A DNA stretch of 64,000 nt from Pseudocercospora fijiensis CIRAD86 (taxonomy: Eukaryota > Ascomycota > Dothideomycetes > Mycosphaerellales > Mycosphaerellaceae), in NCBI RefSeq assembly GCF_000340215.1, contig NW_006921539.1:2366507-2430506 (forward strand). Direction: 5' to 3'. The notes beneath the pieces were generated by a model. That model saw only the letters and a program-made list of their open reading frames with translations. It did not search any database and was not told the DNA's origin. A program made the position numbers and the translations under genes. Below are positions 10,823 to 20,315 of the stretch, piece by piece (positions within the stretch are counted from its first letter, which is position 1; every line of letters starts with the position of its first letter).

Positions 10823-13771
10823 TCAATCAGATCTGTCCTGCCGCTGGTGATCCGATGACATAGATGCAGCTTGGTCGGCGTGTGTCTCATCAGCTTCTCG
10901 GTGCTTTGCATCAGATCTGGCTGCGGCGTCTCGAGCACGCAAGGCTGTCGATCCGTCCTTGATGTAGTCTGATTTTGCCCGGACGTCCAATGTGCTGTAA
11001 TCGATATGAAACGTGCGGCCTAGATGGGTCACCAGCGCATCAATGGTGTACTTGCGAAGCTCTGCTTCTTCTCGCTGATCTTCTGCGCGCAGTCGAAATA
11101 TTTCGGCCTTCGCCATCTCCCGTCGGCGCAGTGATCGTATCTCATCAAGGATGTGCAGCAAGACTGGCTCGGGACATCTATTGCGGACCAACGCATGGTC
11201 GACAGGATTGCGAACATACCGCCTGGTGACATCGTTGCAGCCGTCAGCTGAGAAAGCTATGCAATAAGATAACTTCTTCTTCCATCCTGTGGCAGTATTT
11301 CGGTCAGTCGGACCAATGAGTGAGGAGTATGTGATCAACATACCTTGCGTATAGAGTAGAGGGGCATTCCATGCTTCTTCACAAGCGTCGATATGTATCC
11401 ATCGTCTGAGATGATCACTGTAGACTTCAGTCCAGACATGATCTTCAGCATTCCATACCCATCTCACTCTGCTTCCCATAGCTCGACAAAGCATGGTGAA
11501 GCAATTGGCCCATTCACCTACTCGACCTCTTCTCGTTTGAAGAAGCACAAAGGCGTCGTTGTACCGAGGAAAGCGCTCGTATGACATGCAATTCTGTGGC
11601 AGTATTTCATTAGCCGTCATTCCTTGGGAATGCATACTAGACCGCTTGACCAAAATGTCTATCAATAGACATCGCGTGACACTTACCTGAGAGCTGCATT
11701 GATACAGTTCAACGCGCTGCGCTCCGCGTGCGGATTCGTCTGGTAACGGCGGCACCATCCCTTTGCCAGTGGTTGGCGCGTGACAAACCGAGCATCGCGG
11801 ATTGTTCACCCAGGAAAAGAACTCCCGTTTGAACCACCGTAACAGCGCTCGTATCACGCAATCCTGATAGCCCCATGCAGGTTTCTTGTTCGACCCTAGA
11901 GAAGCCGCTTCGGCTGTGAGAAGGTCACATTCCTCCTGTGCCTCATCATAAATGCGCTGCAGTGGCACAAGCTGTAATGCTTCATCCAGTAAGCCAGGAT
12001 TCTCCCATTTGAGAGGAAGGGACGATAGCGAAATCAACATGTTACGCATTCGTTGGGATTGAGTATCTTGAGGCGCCATTGGAACAATCGGCATGTTCTT
12101 GAGAACTTTCGGGAAGTCCTGCGCAACAACATTGTCACAAGAGAAGTACTTGGCTGCAGGTCCGGAGTCGTGCTCTAAAGTACTCCGGGGCCGGTCTCGG
12201 GAGATGCCTTGACGTGGTTGCGGATATAGTGCAAGCTTCTCCAGTCGCTTCTTTGACAAATTTCGTCGAAACTGTGTTGTCAGATCACTCACCCAGTCCG
12301 AAGGCAGGGATTTCTGCTCAGCTTTGATGACACCTGTCTCCGGTATGGATTTGCGTCGCAGAAAAGTTCGTCGTTCATTTATAGTTGCCTGTCCCTCCTC
12401 CTTCGCTGCACTGCGCGAAGTTGGCATACATCCCTCGCACTGCTCGGAGAGTCGAATTTTGCTATTGAATCTTTGCTGGAGGTCTTCCATCACTTGATAT
12501 GCGGGGACGATCAGCGCAGTTCCTGCTTCTGGGCTGCCCGCGACAATGTGACCTTCAAGCGCTTCTGAATCTGTGCCGATTACTACGGATCCGCAATCAC
12601 CGTCGACTAGAGTTCCTTCGAGATGAACGGACCACAATTCTTGAGTGATCTTACCGCCCGTTAGCGAGAGGAATAGGGGGGTACCTGATAGCGACCCATG
12701 TGAAGCTTTCCGTGAGCCAGTATAGGCGATTATGGGGCTGTCATGAGCCTCTGGGCCCGAGACTTTCTTCGGCAGGACTGAGTGATACGAGCAGTTGTCT
12801 ACTTCCGTTGGCGGTTGTCTAAAAACTCTTTCGTCGTCTGTGTTCAAGCCGATCAAGCAGTAGTCGAGCCGAGACCTGTCCTTGACTTGGGAGGAGAACA
12901 CAACATCCTCTTGTGTGTAGAAAGGCGTATCTGAAGTTATTACAGATTGGCCCAGCGATACCTCAGCCGCGCTTGTAAGCGGTGAAGTGTGTAGCTCCTC
13001 TAAGGGATGGTCGTCCATCTGATCGGACACCAAGTTTGACTCGTCAGGCGAACAATCGATACAGCCCTCGTCTTCTTCGCCGAAGTCAAATTCCAGATCG
13101 ATATCAATGCCAGTACCAAAGTCGAAAATGGCACCAATTGCGTTAAAGGCATGGGCCACGGTGGTGAAATAAAGCGATTCCCCTACTTCCAGGATAGCGC
13201 CAATTGTAACAGGGACCAGTGAATTCGAGCCCTCGGTTTGCTTTACCATAATACTCGTACCCAGTGGATTACTGCATGTAGTAGTCAAATAGGCCGGCGG
13301 CGGCGGGATTGTGGATGTCGCTTCTCCCATAGCCAGAGGTCTGAGCTGACTCAGGTGTGGAGGTCGATTGCAATCACCTGTGCGGAATGCTGGATAGCGC
13401 GCCAGGATGCCACTGCTCTCGATCTCTTGCCTCACGTCAAGGCGAGCTCTCGTATCATTGCTGCAAAAGAAGACTACCGGACTTGCTGACTTCTGAACTC
13501 GGCCTACCATGTATGCGGACCAATAGACTGTCGAAGACACCGTATCCCCATGCTTCTCGAGATGCTCTTTGATATCGCGTGCGAGTTGTAGGAACGACTC
13601 TCGGGCCTTGCCGCACATCTCCCAGTATTGAGCCTTTCCAAGAGTGCCGTAGAGCCTGCCGATAGACTCCTCTGGATTCGGCCATGGTGACGTTGATGTT
13701 CTCCCGGGCGGCTTGAGCGTTCCCAGCCGCATGCGGCGAAGTACGGACGTGGTGGTGCTTGTCGTCGACAT
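10823..13771 (-). CDS. Fusion of a protease-like fungal domain with a PNG1 (peptide:N-glycanase-like) domain
   Basis: One continuous frame, interrupted only by two in-frame introns, encodes 932 residues from the Met at 13771 (an earlier Met lies at 13855). Introns are 11686-11594 (93 bp, GCTAAT branch) and 11343-11287 (57 bp). Numbering below is from the 13855 Met of the unspliced frame. The N-terminal ~470 residues are a fungal chymotrypsin-like domain with TVAHAF (His235), DYCLIGL and GDCGSVV (418-424) followed by [11 protein letters not shown]. From ~520 on it is PNG1: [51 protein letters not shown], a CxxC pair (CSVC), and after splicing [17 protein letters not shown]. The transglutaminase core keeps His ([10 protein letters not shown]) and Asp ([11 protein letters not shown]), but the nucleophile position reads [11 protein letters not shown], Val (codon 11521-11519) instead of Cys. 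Deglycosylation activity is therefore unlikely. Orthologues of similar type in filamentous fungi are known to be inactive yet important for polarity. An undetected gene boundary near 12430 remains possible. Confidence 0.8.
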   Translation of the reverse strand: MSTTSTTTSVLRRMRLGTLKPPGRTSTSPWPNPEESIGRLYGTLGKAQYWEMCGKARESFLQLARDIKEHLEKHGDTVSSTVYWSAYMVGRVQKSASPVVFFCSNDTRARLDVRQEIESSGILARYPAFRTGDCNRPPHLSQLRPLAMGEATSTIPPPPAYLTTTCSNPLGTSIMVKQTEGSNSLVPVTIGAILEVGESLYFTTVAHAFNAIGAIFDFGTGIDIDLEFDFGEEDEGCIDCSPDESNLVSDQMDDHPLEELHTSPLTSAAEVSLGQSVITSDTPFYTQEDVVFSSQVKDRSRLDYCLIGLNTDDERVFRQPPTEVDNCSYHSVLPKKVSGPEAHDSPIIAYTGSRKASHGSLSGTPLFLSLTGGKITQELWSVHLEGTLVDGDCGSVVIGTDSEALEGHIVAGSPEAGTALIVPAYQVMEDLQQRFNSKIRLSEQCEGCMPTSRSAAKEEGQATINERRTFLRRKSIPETGVIKAEQKSLPSDWVSDLTTQFRRNLSKKRLEKLALYPQPRQGISRDRPRSTLEHDSGPAAKYFSCDNVVAQDFPKVLKNMPIVPMAPQDTQSQRMRNMLISLSSLPLKWENPGLLDEALQLVPLQRIYDEAQEECDLLTAEAASLGSNKKPAWGYQDCVIRALLRWFKREFFSWVNNPRCSVCHAPTTGKGMVPPLPDESARGAQRVELYQCSSQVSVTRCLLIDILVKRSSMHSQGMTANEILPQNCMSYERFPRYNDAFVLLQTRRGRVGEWANCFTMLCRAMGSRVRWVWNAEDHVWTEVYSDHLRRWIHIDACEEAWNAPLLYTQGMLITYSSLIGPTDRNTATGWKKKLSYCIAFSADGCNDVTRRYVRNPVDHALVRNRCPEPVLLHILDEIRSLRRREMAKAEIFRLRAEDQREEAELRKYTIDALVTHLGRTFHIDYSTLDVRAKSDYIKDGSTALRARDAAARSDAKHREADETHADQAASMSSDHQRQDRSD

Positions 13772-14001
13772 GACTGAGAGAACATTCTGGAGGCACGAAA
13801 GGCGGCAATTGATGTGTTCAGAACAATCAAGGGTCATGTTCAGCTGCTGCGGCATTACAGTTGGACAGGCGAATCCTTCGTGGCTTCAAGGCCACGTCGG
13901 CGCCGCGAGCTCAGCCACCACATTGCGGTCGAGCTGTCCGAGTACAGATCGATGCTGTACTTTCTTTCTGCTGCTTCACTCAGCATTCGACAGCCATTGC
14001 G

Positions 14002-15175
14002 ATGTCGAAAGTGTCGAAAGAGGACGCAGACTCTGCCTTTCACGACCACGACTCCTTGGCAACCGCGGTAACATCCGCTCCCGCCTCACTTCCCGCAAGA
14101 TCCCGCCTCGTCCAAACTTTGCTTGGGAACTCATCGCGTACGACGTCGTCCTCATCGTATACGCGTCACTCATTCGACGCGTACCTCGACTACTATGCTC
14201 ACCAATGTGACCTCTTCTCCATCGAGCTGAGCGGCTGCTTATCGCACAGTAATGCTGGACCATCTCATATCACCACCCATCAGGACATTGCCAATGTTGC
14301 TGAGCTGCTCACTGCAGGAACCCGCACCCGGGAAGCCGTGATCCACGACTTACAGGCGCCCAAGCCTGCATCGGACAATGGCCCATCAATCACCAGAGAC
14401 GATATCGCTGTTTCGATCAATTGGGCTGCGCGACTGATGACTATGGTCGACATTGGCAAGCTCTCATATGCATTCTCATCCCGCAAACCACTGCTCTGGG
14501 AGACGGGGTCGTTGCGGCACTTCTTGGCTGAGCTTTTCCATCCCAGAGAGCCAGATCAAGGACATGTACGGCTGGAGAAGTCTTTCAATGCTCGAAACCT
14601 AGGTCGTCTTGCTGGCGTAGAAGTCGAATGGACGAGCGACCTATCGAGCCATTTGAGCCTCAGGGATGATGACACAAGACTGTTCGTGTTCCATCACGCA
14701 ACTTTTCTGGAAAATGTAAACAGGTGTGTCATGGCCTGATCGCTTTCGAGTTCTATCGGAAGCTGCTGACCATTGTGTGTTTAGTGATATCTTTCCGCCC
14801 GGCTTCTGTGAAGAGACCCTGCAGACTATCGCTTTGCTATGCCCGTCCTCAGACCCAGACACCAGAAAATGGTATCGCAAGCAACAGCCTGCCCACAATC
14901 TCGACAGTAGAGTCATGAGCTGCCGCAAGCTTCGAGCAGATGATCGCAGGATAGAGAATTTTCATTACTGGCGAGAGCGATTATGCATATTGAAACAAGT
15001 ATTTGACGAGGCCGAACCCAGCACATTGTCTCAGTGGTGGTATGACCGGCGAAAAGGCCCTCAGTGGTACACATTTTGGGTTGCCGTCGCCGTTCTGATA
15101 CTCACCGTCTTCTTCGGAGTCATCCAGTCCATCGAGGGTGCTTTGCAAGTCTACAAGGCATACCATCCGTCATGA
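14002..15175 (+). CDS. Conserved fungal protein with C-terminal transmembrane helix
   Basis: Two exons (14002-14723, 14785-15175) give 370 residues. The 61-bp intron GTGTGT...TTTAG is supported because the join gives ENVNSDIFPPGFCEETL. The C-terminus carries WRERLCILKQVFDEAEPSTLSQWW and WYTFWVAVAVLILTVFFGVI, one hydrophobic helix just before the end. This tail is familiar from many uncharacterised fungal proteins; no enzymatic motif is visible. The gene is divergent from the protease/PNG1 gene with 230 bp between starts. The function is unknown; membrane anchoring by the C-terminal helix is inferred. The start was chosen at MSKVSKEDADSAF because the upstream extension is compositionally unlike it. 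Confidence 0.75.
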
Positions 15176-15996
15176 TGCTGGGGTCTACGATTTGCACCTG
15201 CGCACGGAGAGAGACCTCAATTCTGACAAGCACAATCTGCTCACTGTCTTCCTGCGAGTTGAGCATTCTACGAGTGTTGCTTGTGCTTCCTTTGATGAGA
15301 AGGAAGCTGATGCCTTACGCGAAGTACGTCGCGCAGAGTGGCTAGAGAATCAAGCGGCTGAGGAAGATGAGAGGCAAAAGTATCTGGAGAGAGCGCTGAC
15401 TCAGAGCGAGAATCTGAGCAAGGTCTTGAAGACGAGTTCCTAGGGCCTCTAGGCGTCGGAGATAGCTCTTATAGAGAGCGGAACGCTATGGACGATCCTC
15501 GGAATGAAGTGAATGATCAAGTTTCGGGAATAGACCAGGACGATTGGGAGGACGTTTCTAAGGAGGTAGTTGAAGGGTCCGAGCCCACAGAACACGGAAA
15601 GGCTGCGAAAATTCTGGCATCATCTGAGCGACAGAGTGCCAGGACTGCCGAAGGAGACTCTCTGGGCATCTTGAGGCTGGCAATCAAGCAGAGCATGAAC
15701 GGCGCGAGAAGAATATTCGCAAGTAAACGCTAAGAGTTGGGCGAGTCATTCGATGACAGTGGGCCGTGAGAAAGTCATAAGGCGGTATTATGTGGCCACA
15801 ATCATTGCCAGACAGTACGTAGCGCAGATGCGGTGACTTAGATAAATGCAAGTCTGTGGTGTCTCTCTTTTTCGAAATATATAGGTGGAGTCAGGTCCGA
15901 CCAATCAGCTGCGTCTTGGCAGGCGTTCAATCGCGTCCATCTCCGCAAGTTTGCAGCCATACCATAGCATTGACATTTCATCTCCACCATAGAATA
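15176..15996 (+). other. Spacer with two broken acidic open frames
   Basis: Between two plus-strand genes are two open frames rich in acidic helix-forming residues. One ends at 15443 (LREVRRAEWLENQAAEEDERQKYLE) and has no ATG. The other, 15488-15733, begins MDDPRNEVNDQ and is 81 residues long. They could be exons of one unrecognised gene, a decayed gene, or chance. No domain is identifiable. The last 200 bp should contain the promoter of the ribosomal protein gene. Confidence 0.25.
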
Positions 15997-16906
15997 ATGC
16001 ATTGCACAACGAGAATGCTGCTCAGCGGCGCATACAGTGTACCGCTTGCTCGCGCAGCATCATCAGCCCTTCCGCTCTCATTCCTCCTCCCAGCATTCGC
16101 AGCAGCGCAAACGCAAACCCAGACAAGCTCCTTTTCCACCTCCAGCGCCGACTTTGCTCGTTCTCGCCCGAAAAAAGATCGCAACCCAGCACGTGGTGTC
16201 TCAGCTCTTCATCGTACTGGTCTGAAGAAGCAGAGAGTATCCATCAAGCCAGAAGACCTTCCCAAGCCGGTTCTGGATCCTGCGCGAAGAACGCAAGTAC
16301 AAACGGATGAGGATCATGGCCTGTGGGAGTTCTTCCCACCAGACAGGAAATCGATGGCGACTCCTGAGGAGATGAACGAGCACGGGAGAAGTTGGTATGT
16401 TGAAGAGCTGAGAGTCAAGGACTGGGATGACCTTCATCGCTTGTGGTGGGCTTGTTTGAAGGAGAGAAACAGGCTTATCACGTACGCAAATGAACGCAAG
16501 AGGGTGGGCAATATGTATGGAGGGTACGAGAGTACAGAGAGGGATAAGACGGTATGGTTCCAGCTCGCTTGAGATGCTGATTGAGAGCACTGCTGATATA
16601 ATCATGCGACAGATCAAGCGAACGATGAAGAACATCAAATACGTGCTGACGGAGCGATGGTACTCCTGGGAGAATGCGCGTGTGGCTGCCATGCAAGATC
16701 CAGAGATCAACATGTATGCCGATTTGGATGCCGGCGAGCCTGCATACCTGCCACGCGAGGACAGCCTTGAGGTGAGTGAGATCTTCATCGATTTGGCGCA
16801 ATATACTGACACAGAACAGCCCGAGTCTCACACGGCCTCTGAAGAAGCTGAAGCGCAATCAGGAATGCCACCTCCAGAGCCACCGAAGCCTGAAGTAAGG
16901 GCATAA
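15997..16906 (+). CDS. MRPL4: Mitochondrial large-subunit ribosomal protein uL29m (MRPL47/Mrpl4)
   Basis: Three exons (15997-16551, 16613-16771, 16820-16906) give 266 residues. It is a structural protein of the mitoribosomal large subunit near the exit tunnel. The N-terminus is a mitochondrial presequence (Arg/Ser/Ala-rich, few acids, then FSTSSADFAR). The uL29m core follows: HGLWEFFPPDRK, GRSWYVEELRVKDWDDLHRLWW, KERNRLITYANE and, after intron 1, IKRTMKNIKYVLTERWYSWE. The second intron (48 bp, GTGAGT...AACAG) is a multiple of three, so its retention would not shift the frame. The start could be Met at 15997 or 16015. Confidence 0.93.
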
Positions 16907-17157
16907 GAGCCCTGCATTTAACATTTGTAGCATGAATGTACAGCATGATTCGACCACCGTTGTTTTCCATGATATAAGGCCGTCATAGAGCTCAGTTTTC
17001 ATTACAGGATATCTGCCCAGTGAGCCTAATCTTGGGAAAGGGTACCTGAAGGCCAAAAGCAAGAGCACGAGAACAAATATAGTTAGGGGATGGGCAAAGC
17101 CGTACACACTCGAGTCGTTAGCAGGCGCAAATCGAAGCTCGTCGTCTCGCGGTCCTC

Positions 17158-17496
17158 CTAGCGCATAAACTGTGCTGCGACGAATATGCACTCTTCCAAA
17201 GACGGGTCCTCAAGAGCGATGCCTTCGTAGTTGGCGGAGCGGCGGAATGTATCGTGGACAAGCACGTCGACTGTGCCCGGCGCTTTACCTGTTGATGCCG
17301 ACTCGACCTTGCCAGATGCGCTTGGCTTGCTCTGGGGCTCGCCAGAGTTAGGAGCACTTTGGCATGTATGCTGATTGGTAAAGCTGGGAGGTCTCGAATG
17401 GGGAGTGGAGAAAGTAAGTGCATGTGGCGCCAAGACTTTTCGAGTGAATCCATCCCACGCTCCTGCTTGTCCACCACGCTCAGCCTCGGACGGATT
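17158..17496 (-). CDS. Hypothetical protein, partial model
   Basis: A frame with no ATG opens after a stop at 17499-17497 and ends at TAG near 17158. It encodes WDGFTRKVLAPHALTF, a Ser/Pro-rich middle, and HDTFRRSANYEGIALEDP near the C-terminus. The composition looks coding, but no start is present, so an upstream exon would be needed; I could not place one. No family recognised. It is convergent with the ribosomal protein gene. A second frame at 17191-16859 contains a hydrophobic helix but also lacks support. Confidence 0.3.
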   Translation of the reverse strand, partial: NPSEAERGGQAGAWDGFTRKVLAPHALTFSTPHSRPPSFTNQHTCQSAPNSGEPQSKPSASGKVESASTGKAPGTVDVLVHDTFRRSANYEGIALEDPSLEECIFVAAQFMR

Positions 17497-17499
17497 TCA

Positions 17500-18079
17500 C
17501 GACCTTCGGCCAGAGAAATTTGATCATCGCATTGGTCGGCATACAAGCTGCTTCATCGCGATACTAGTCGAATGGAAGCATGTAGCGATGGGGGAACCTT
17601 ATGTTGAGTAAGATAAACATGTGGACTTTCGCCAAGAGACTACCTCTACTAACGATAGCCGCTCCATTTCTTTGTTCTGCTTAAAGCATTCCTGAAATTT
17701 TGCAACATCGTGCTCTTTGTACTGAATACGGACACCTGCATAAGCGCGAGTTTCAACAGAAACAATCGAAAAGCAGGAAGCTATCTCATCCACCGTTTTC
17801 ATCAGATATACAGAAGAAGGGCAACTGGCAGAATGCTTTCGCGCGTTCTACGGACCTTACGGCTCCAAATACTTGGTCATGACAACTATTGCGTGTTCAA
17901 GAAGTACAAAACACCAGGACGTAGGATTCCTAGTAGGATGGTCCCGTCAGTTCTCGACAGGGCGCACCGTTGTACAAGCTCCTCATCATGGAAGAACGAC
18001 ATCGCCTTACACGAGCCACAGGATTCTCCCTTTCTTCCTCAGCAAAAGCAATAGCCATCTTACCCACAATCGGTCATGT
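17500..18079. other. Intergenic region
   Basis: About 0.6 kb upstream of the coiled-coil gene. Short open frames occur on both strands without domain signals. Expected to hold the promoter and 5' UTR of the downstream gene. Confidence 0.4.
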
Positions 18080-19520
18080 ATGATGTCCCACCTCTGCGAC
18101 GCAATAAAGCTGGACATTTTCTCGAATGAGGTAGCTGCAGATATCCAATCCAAGCAGCAGCAATTCGAAGATAAGGAGTGGTGCTTGACTAGCGGCATCG
18201 AGCTTCTAAACGTCGTAAGAAACTCTAGATTGCTAGCGCTGATCAGAAAGCGAGAGAGCTATGAGCAAGCTGTGGAAGAAAGACTCAGCGAACACGCACG
18301 ACTGTGGGCGGAACAAAAAGATCTAGAGAAGCTCGCTGGACTGATCAAGAGGCGGAAAGCTTCCATGACGAGGCAAGCGTACGATGCTGCCAGCAAATTT
18401 TCCACTTCGGCGTCTATTTATGTAGAAGATGACGACTACGAAGAGTACAGAAACCTCCTCTTGTATCAAAAGGTACGTCTTCGGGCATTGTTCTGTCAAC
18501 GACTTCACGAGCAAGAAATGGATTGCAAGAAGTCCTCCGACTTTTACTTGAATAATCGCCATCGAGTCTCGGCATCGGAATCGCACAACATTCCTTCCAT
18601 CGAGCAGTTGAGATGGAAGAGAACTCGATTAGAGATCGCGCGTCGGGCATACGAAGTTGCTGTGAAAGAGATGCTCGAAAACACCATTGCTCCAATATTA
18701 TTACTCGATGAGACATTCCCAATTTATAAACTTACCACGACCAATCTTGAAAAGATCCCAGACACTGTACCTATCACATCACCATCATCAAGCATCGGAT
18801 CTCTTTTCCATGACAAGCAACAGGGATCACGAGGGCAGACCTGTAATAAGAGATTGGTAGTTCACTACCACCACCTTTTCCAGCCCAACGCCTCACAAGC
18901 CAAGAAAGTCCACGACTTAGGCAAAATTCTAGAAACCCAGGAGCGAGATTTGAAGAATTTCCAGGACGAATTTTTTTCCGCTCAGTTGAGTTTTGTACCT
19001 CGCTATAAGTTAACGCCGACAGGGACGGCACAAGATTTCGAAAATTTGTGGATGCAAGAGCGTCGAAGTCACGTTGGTTTTGAAGAGCGGGAGCGGGATA
19101 TGCTCGTGGAAATGGAAGAGATCCGGGAAGAGTATCTTCGGGAACGAAGCAGGTTGCGAGAAATGATGGAGGATATGTATGTCTCATCAACGGTCGGATT
19201 TGGAATTTGGGGATCGGACGAGTGATGGGTTTTCTGGGATTAGTGCGGATCATGAGTTGAGGAGGACTGCGGAGGCGTGCACGCCGTATGCGGGTATTAG
19301 GAAGTGGCAGAGAGGGGTGGCGAGGGATTGTGATAGGTTTGTCTCCGTACCGCCGTCTGATTATTGTGAAGAGGAGGCTGGGTTGGAGAGTAGTGTGGAA
19401 TTTGAGGAATGGATTTCGAATGGGAATGGTTCGGATTATTCTGAGACCAGTCGAGCTAGGAAGCAGATGTGGATTCCGGAGGCGAGGGCGATGGAAAGGA
19501 GCGGTTCTGATGAAGGCTGA
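18080..19520 (+). CDS. Orphan coiled-coil protein
   Basis: Two exons (18080-19176, 19244-19520) give 457 residues. The intron GTATGT...TTAG (67 bp) shifts into a frame that continues ADHELRRTAEACTPYAGI and ends in an acidic, Ser-rich tail. The protein is mostly charged helix, with long coiled-coil-like stretches (QAVEERLSEHARLWAEQKDL, EERERDMLVEMEEIREEYL). No signal peptide, TM helix or catalytic motif is seen. The start was set at the MM pair where the charged helical region begins; the frame is open further upstream. Function unknown; similar proteins occur as lineage-restricted genes in ascomycetes. Confidence 0.6.
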
Positions 19521-20315
19521 TTGCCCCGGTGTGTGATAATGAGACTTTAGAGCTTTGGAGAATTGATGTCGACGAGAAGGTGTCCGTTCCCATCAAGCTT
19601 CCCCGGTCCTGCTTGAAGGAGAGGCCATTCGAGCATCTCTACGTGGCCATGTCCCTGTGTCTTCTACATAAGTCTGTCACCAGACCTCTCCATTCACACG
19701 AGCCCTTGGCCTGAGCTTGACATCATCTCACAATCTGCTCTTCCCTCCTATACCTGCCAACCTTCTCACTTGATAAAAAGCCTATTCTATATTCTATATA
19801 CATACTTCTTCTTCTAATCTCTAAAAATCATCACAACTCAAATCTGTCACATATACCAAAAACAGCAATATGCGAACTGCGAACTGCGAACTGCGAACGA
19901 TAGCAAGGGAAACAAAAAAGTATAAAAATGATGACGTACATGATGGTATACATAGACAGACAGTTCTAGTAGATTGTAGATTGTAGATTGTACGTCGGTG
20001 CAGACCTCGAAAGAGACATGAGGGAAAATTTTTTCTCTTTTCCCATGGTTCATGACTAACTTATGTACAATACACACACATGCAGCGGTGAGGTTTCTGA
20101 TTTTGTGCACCTCACGCAAGGGCTGTTGGAACGCTCACCTAGCATTCATTCCTCTTCATCAATCGCATAATGGTATCCTCGCAAGTAACAAGCAGGGCAT
20201 CTTAAACATCATCTCCTTGGCTCTCTCCACACACAACACACGTAGATAGATACTGGCAGTTGATGGTGCAGAAGAATTTCTTTTTTTCTTTTTTTTTTCA
20301 ATAAAAGCTGTACAT
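19521..20315. other. Intergenic region between convergent genes, AT-rich with short direct repeats
   Basis: This 0.8-kb spacer contains small tandem arrays: GCGAACT repeated around 19873-19899 and AGATTGT around 19971-19992. There is an A/T-rich stretch near 20275-20305 beside the MSB2 end. It should hold the 3' UTRs of both flanking genes. No gene seen. Confidence 0.5.

Noticed and set aside
11509..11521. Possible splice donor GTAGGTGA at the PNG1 active-site position, which would remove the Val codon
   Set aside because: The frame continues through [18 protein letters not shown] exactly as the PNG1 family requires, so no intron starts here.
20275..20305. A/T-rich tract next to the MSB2 stop considered as a transposon remnant
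   Set aside because: Short and isolated; better explained as 3' UTR and polyadenylation region.
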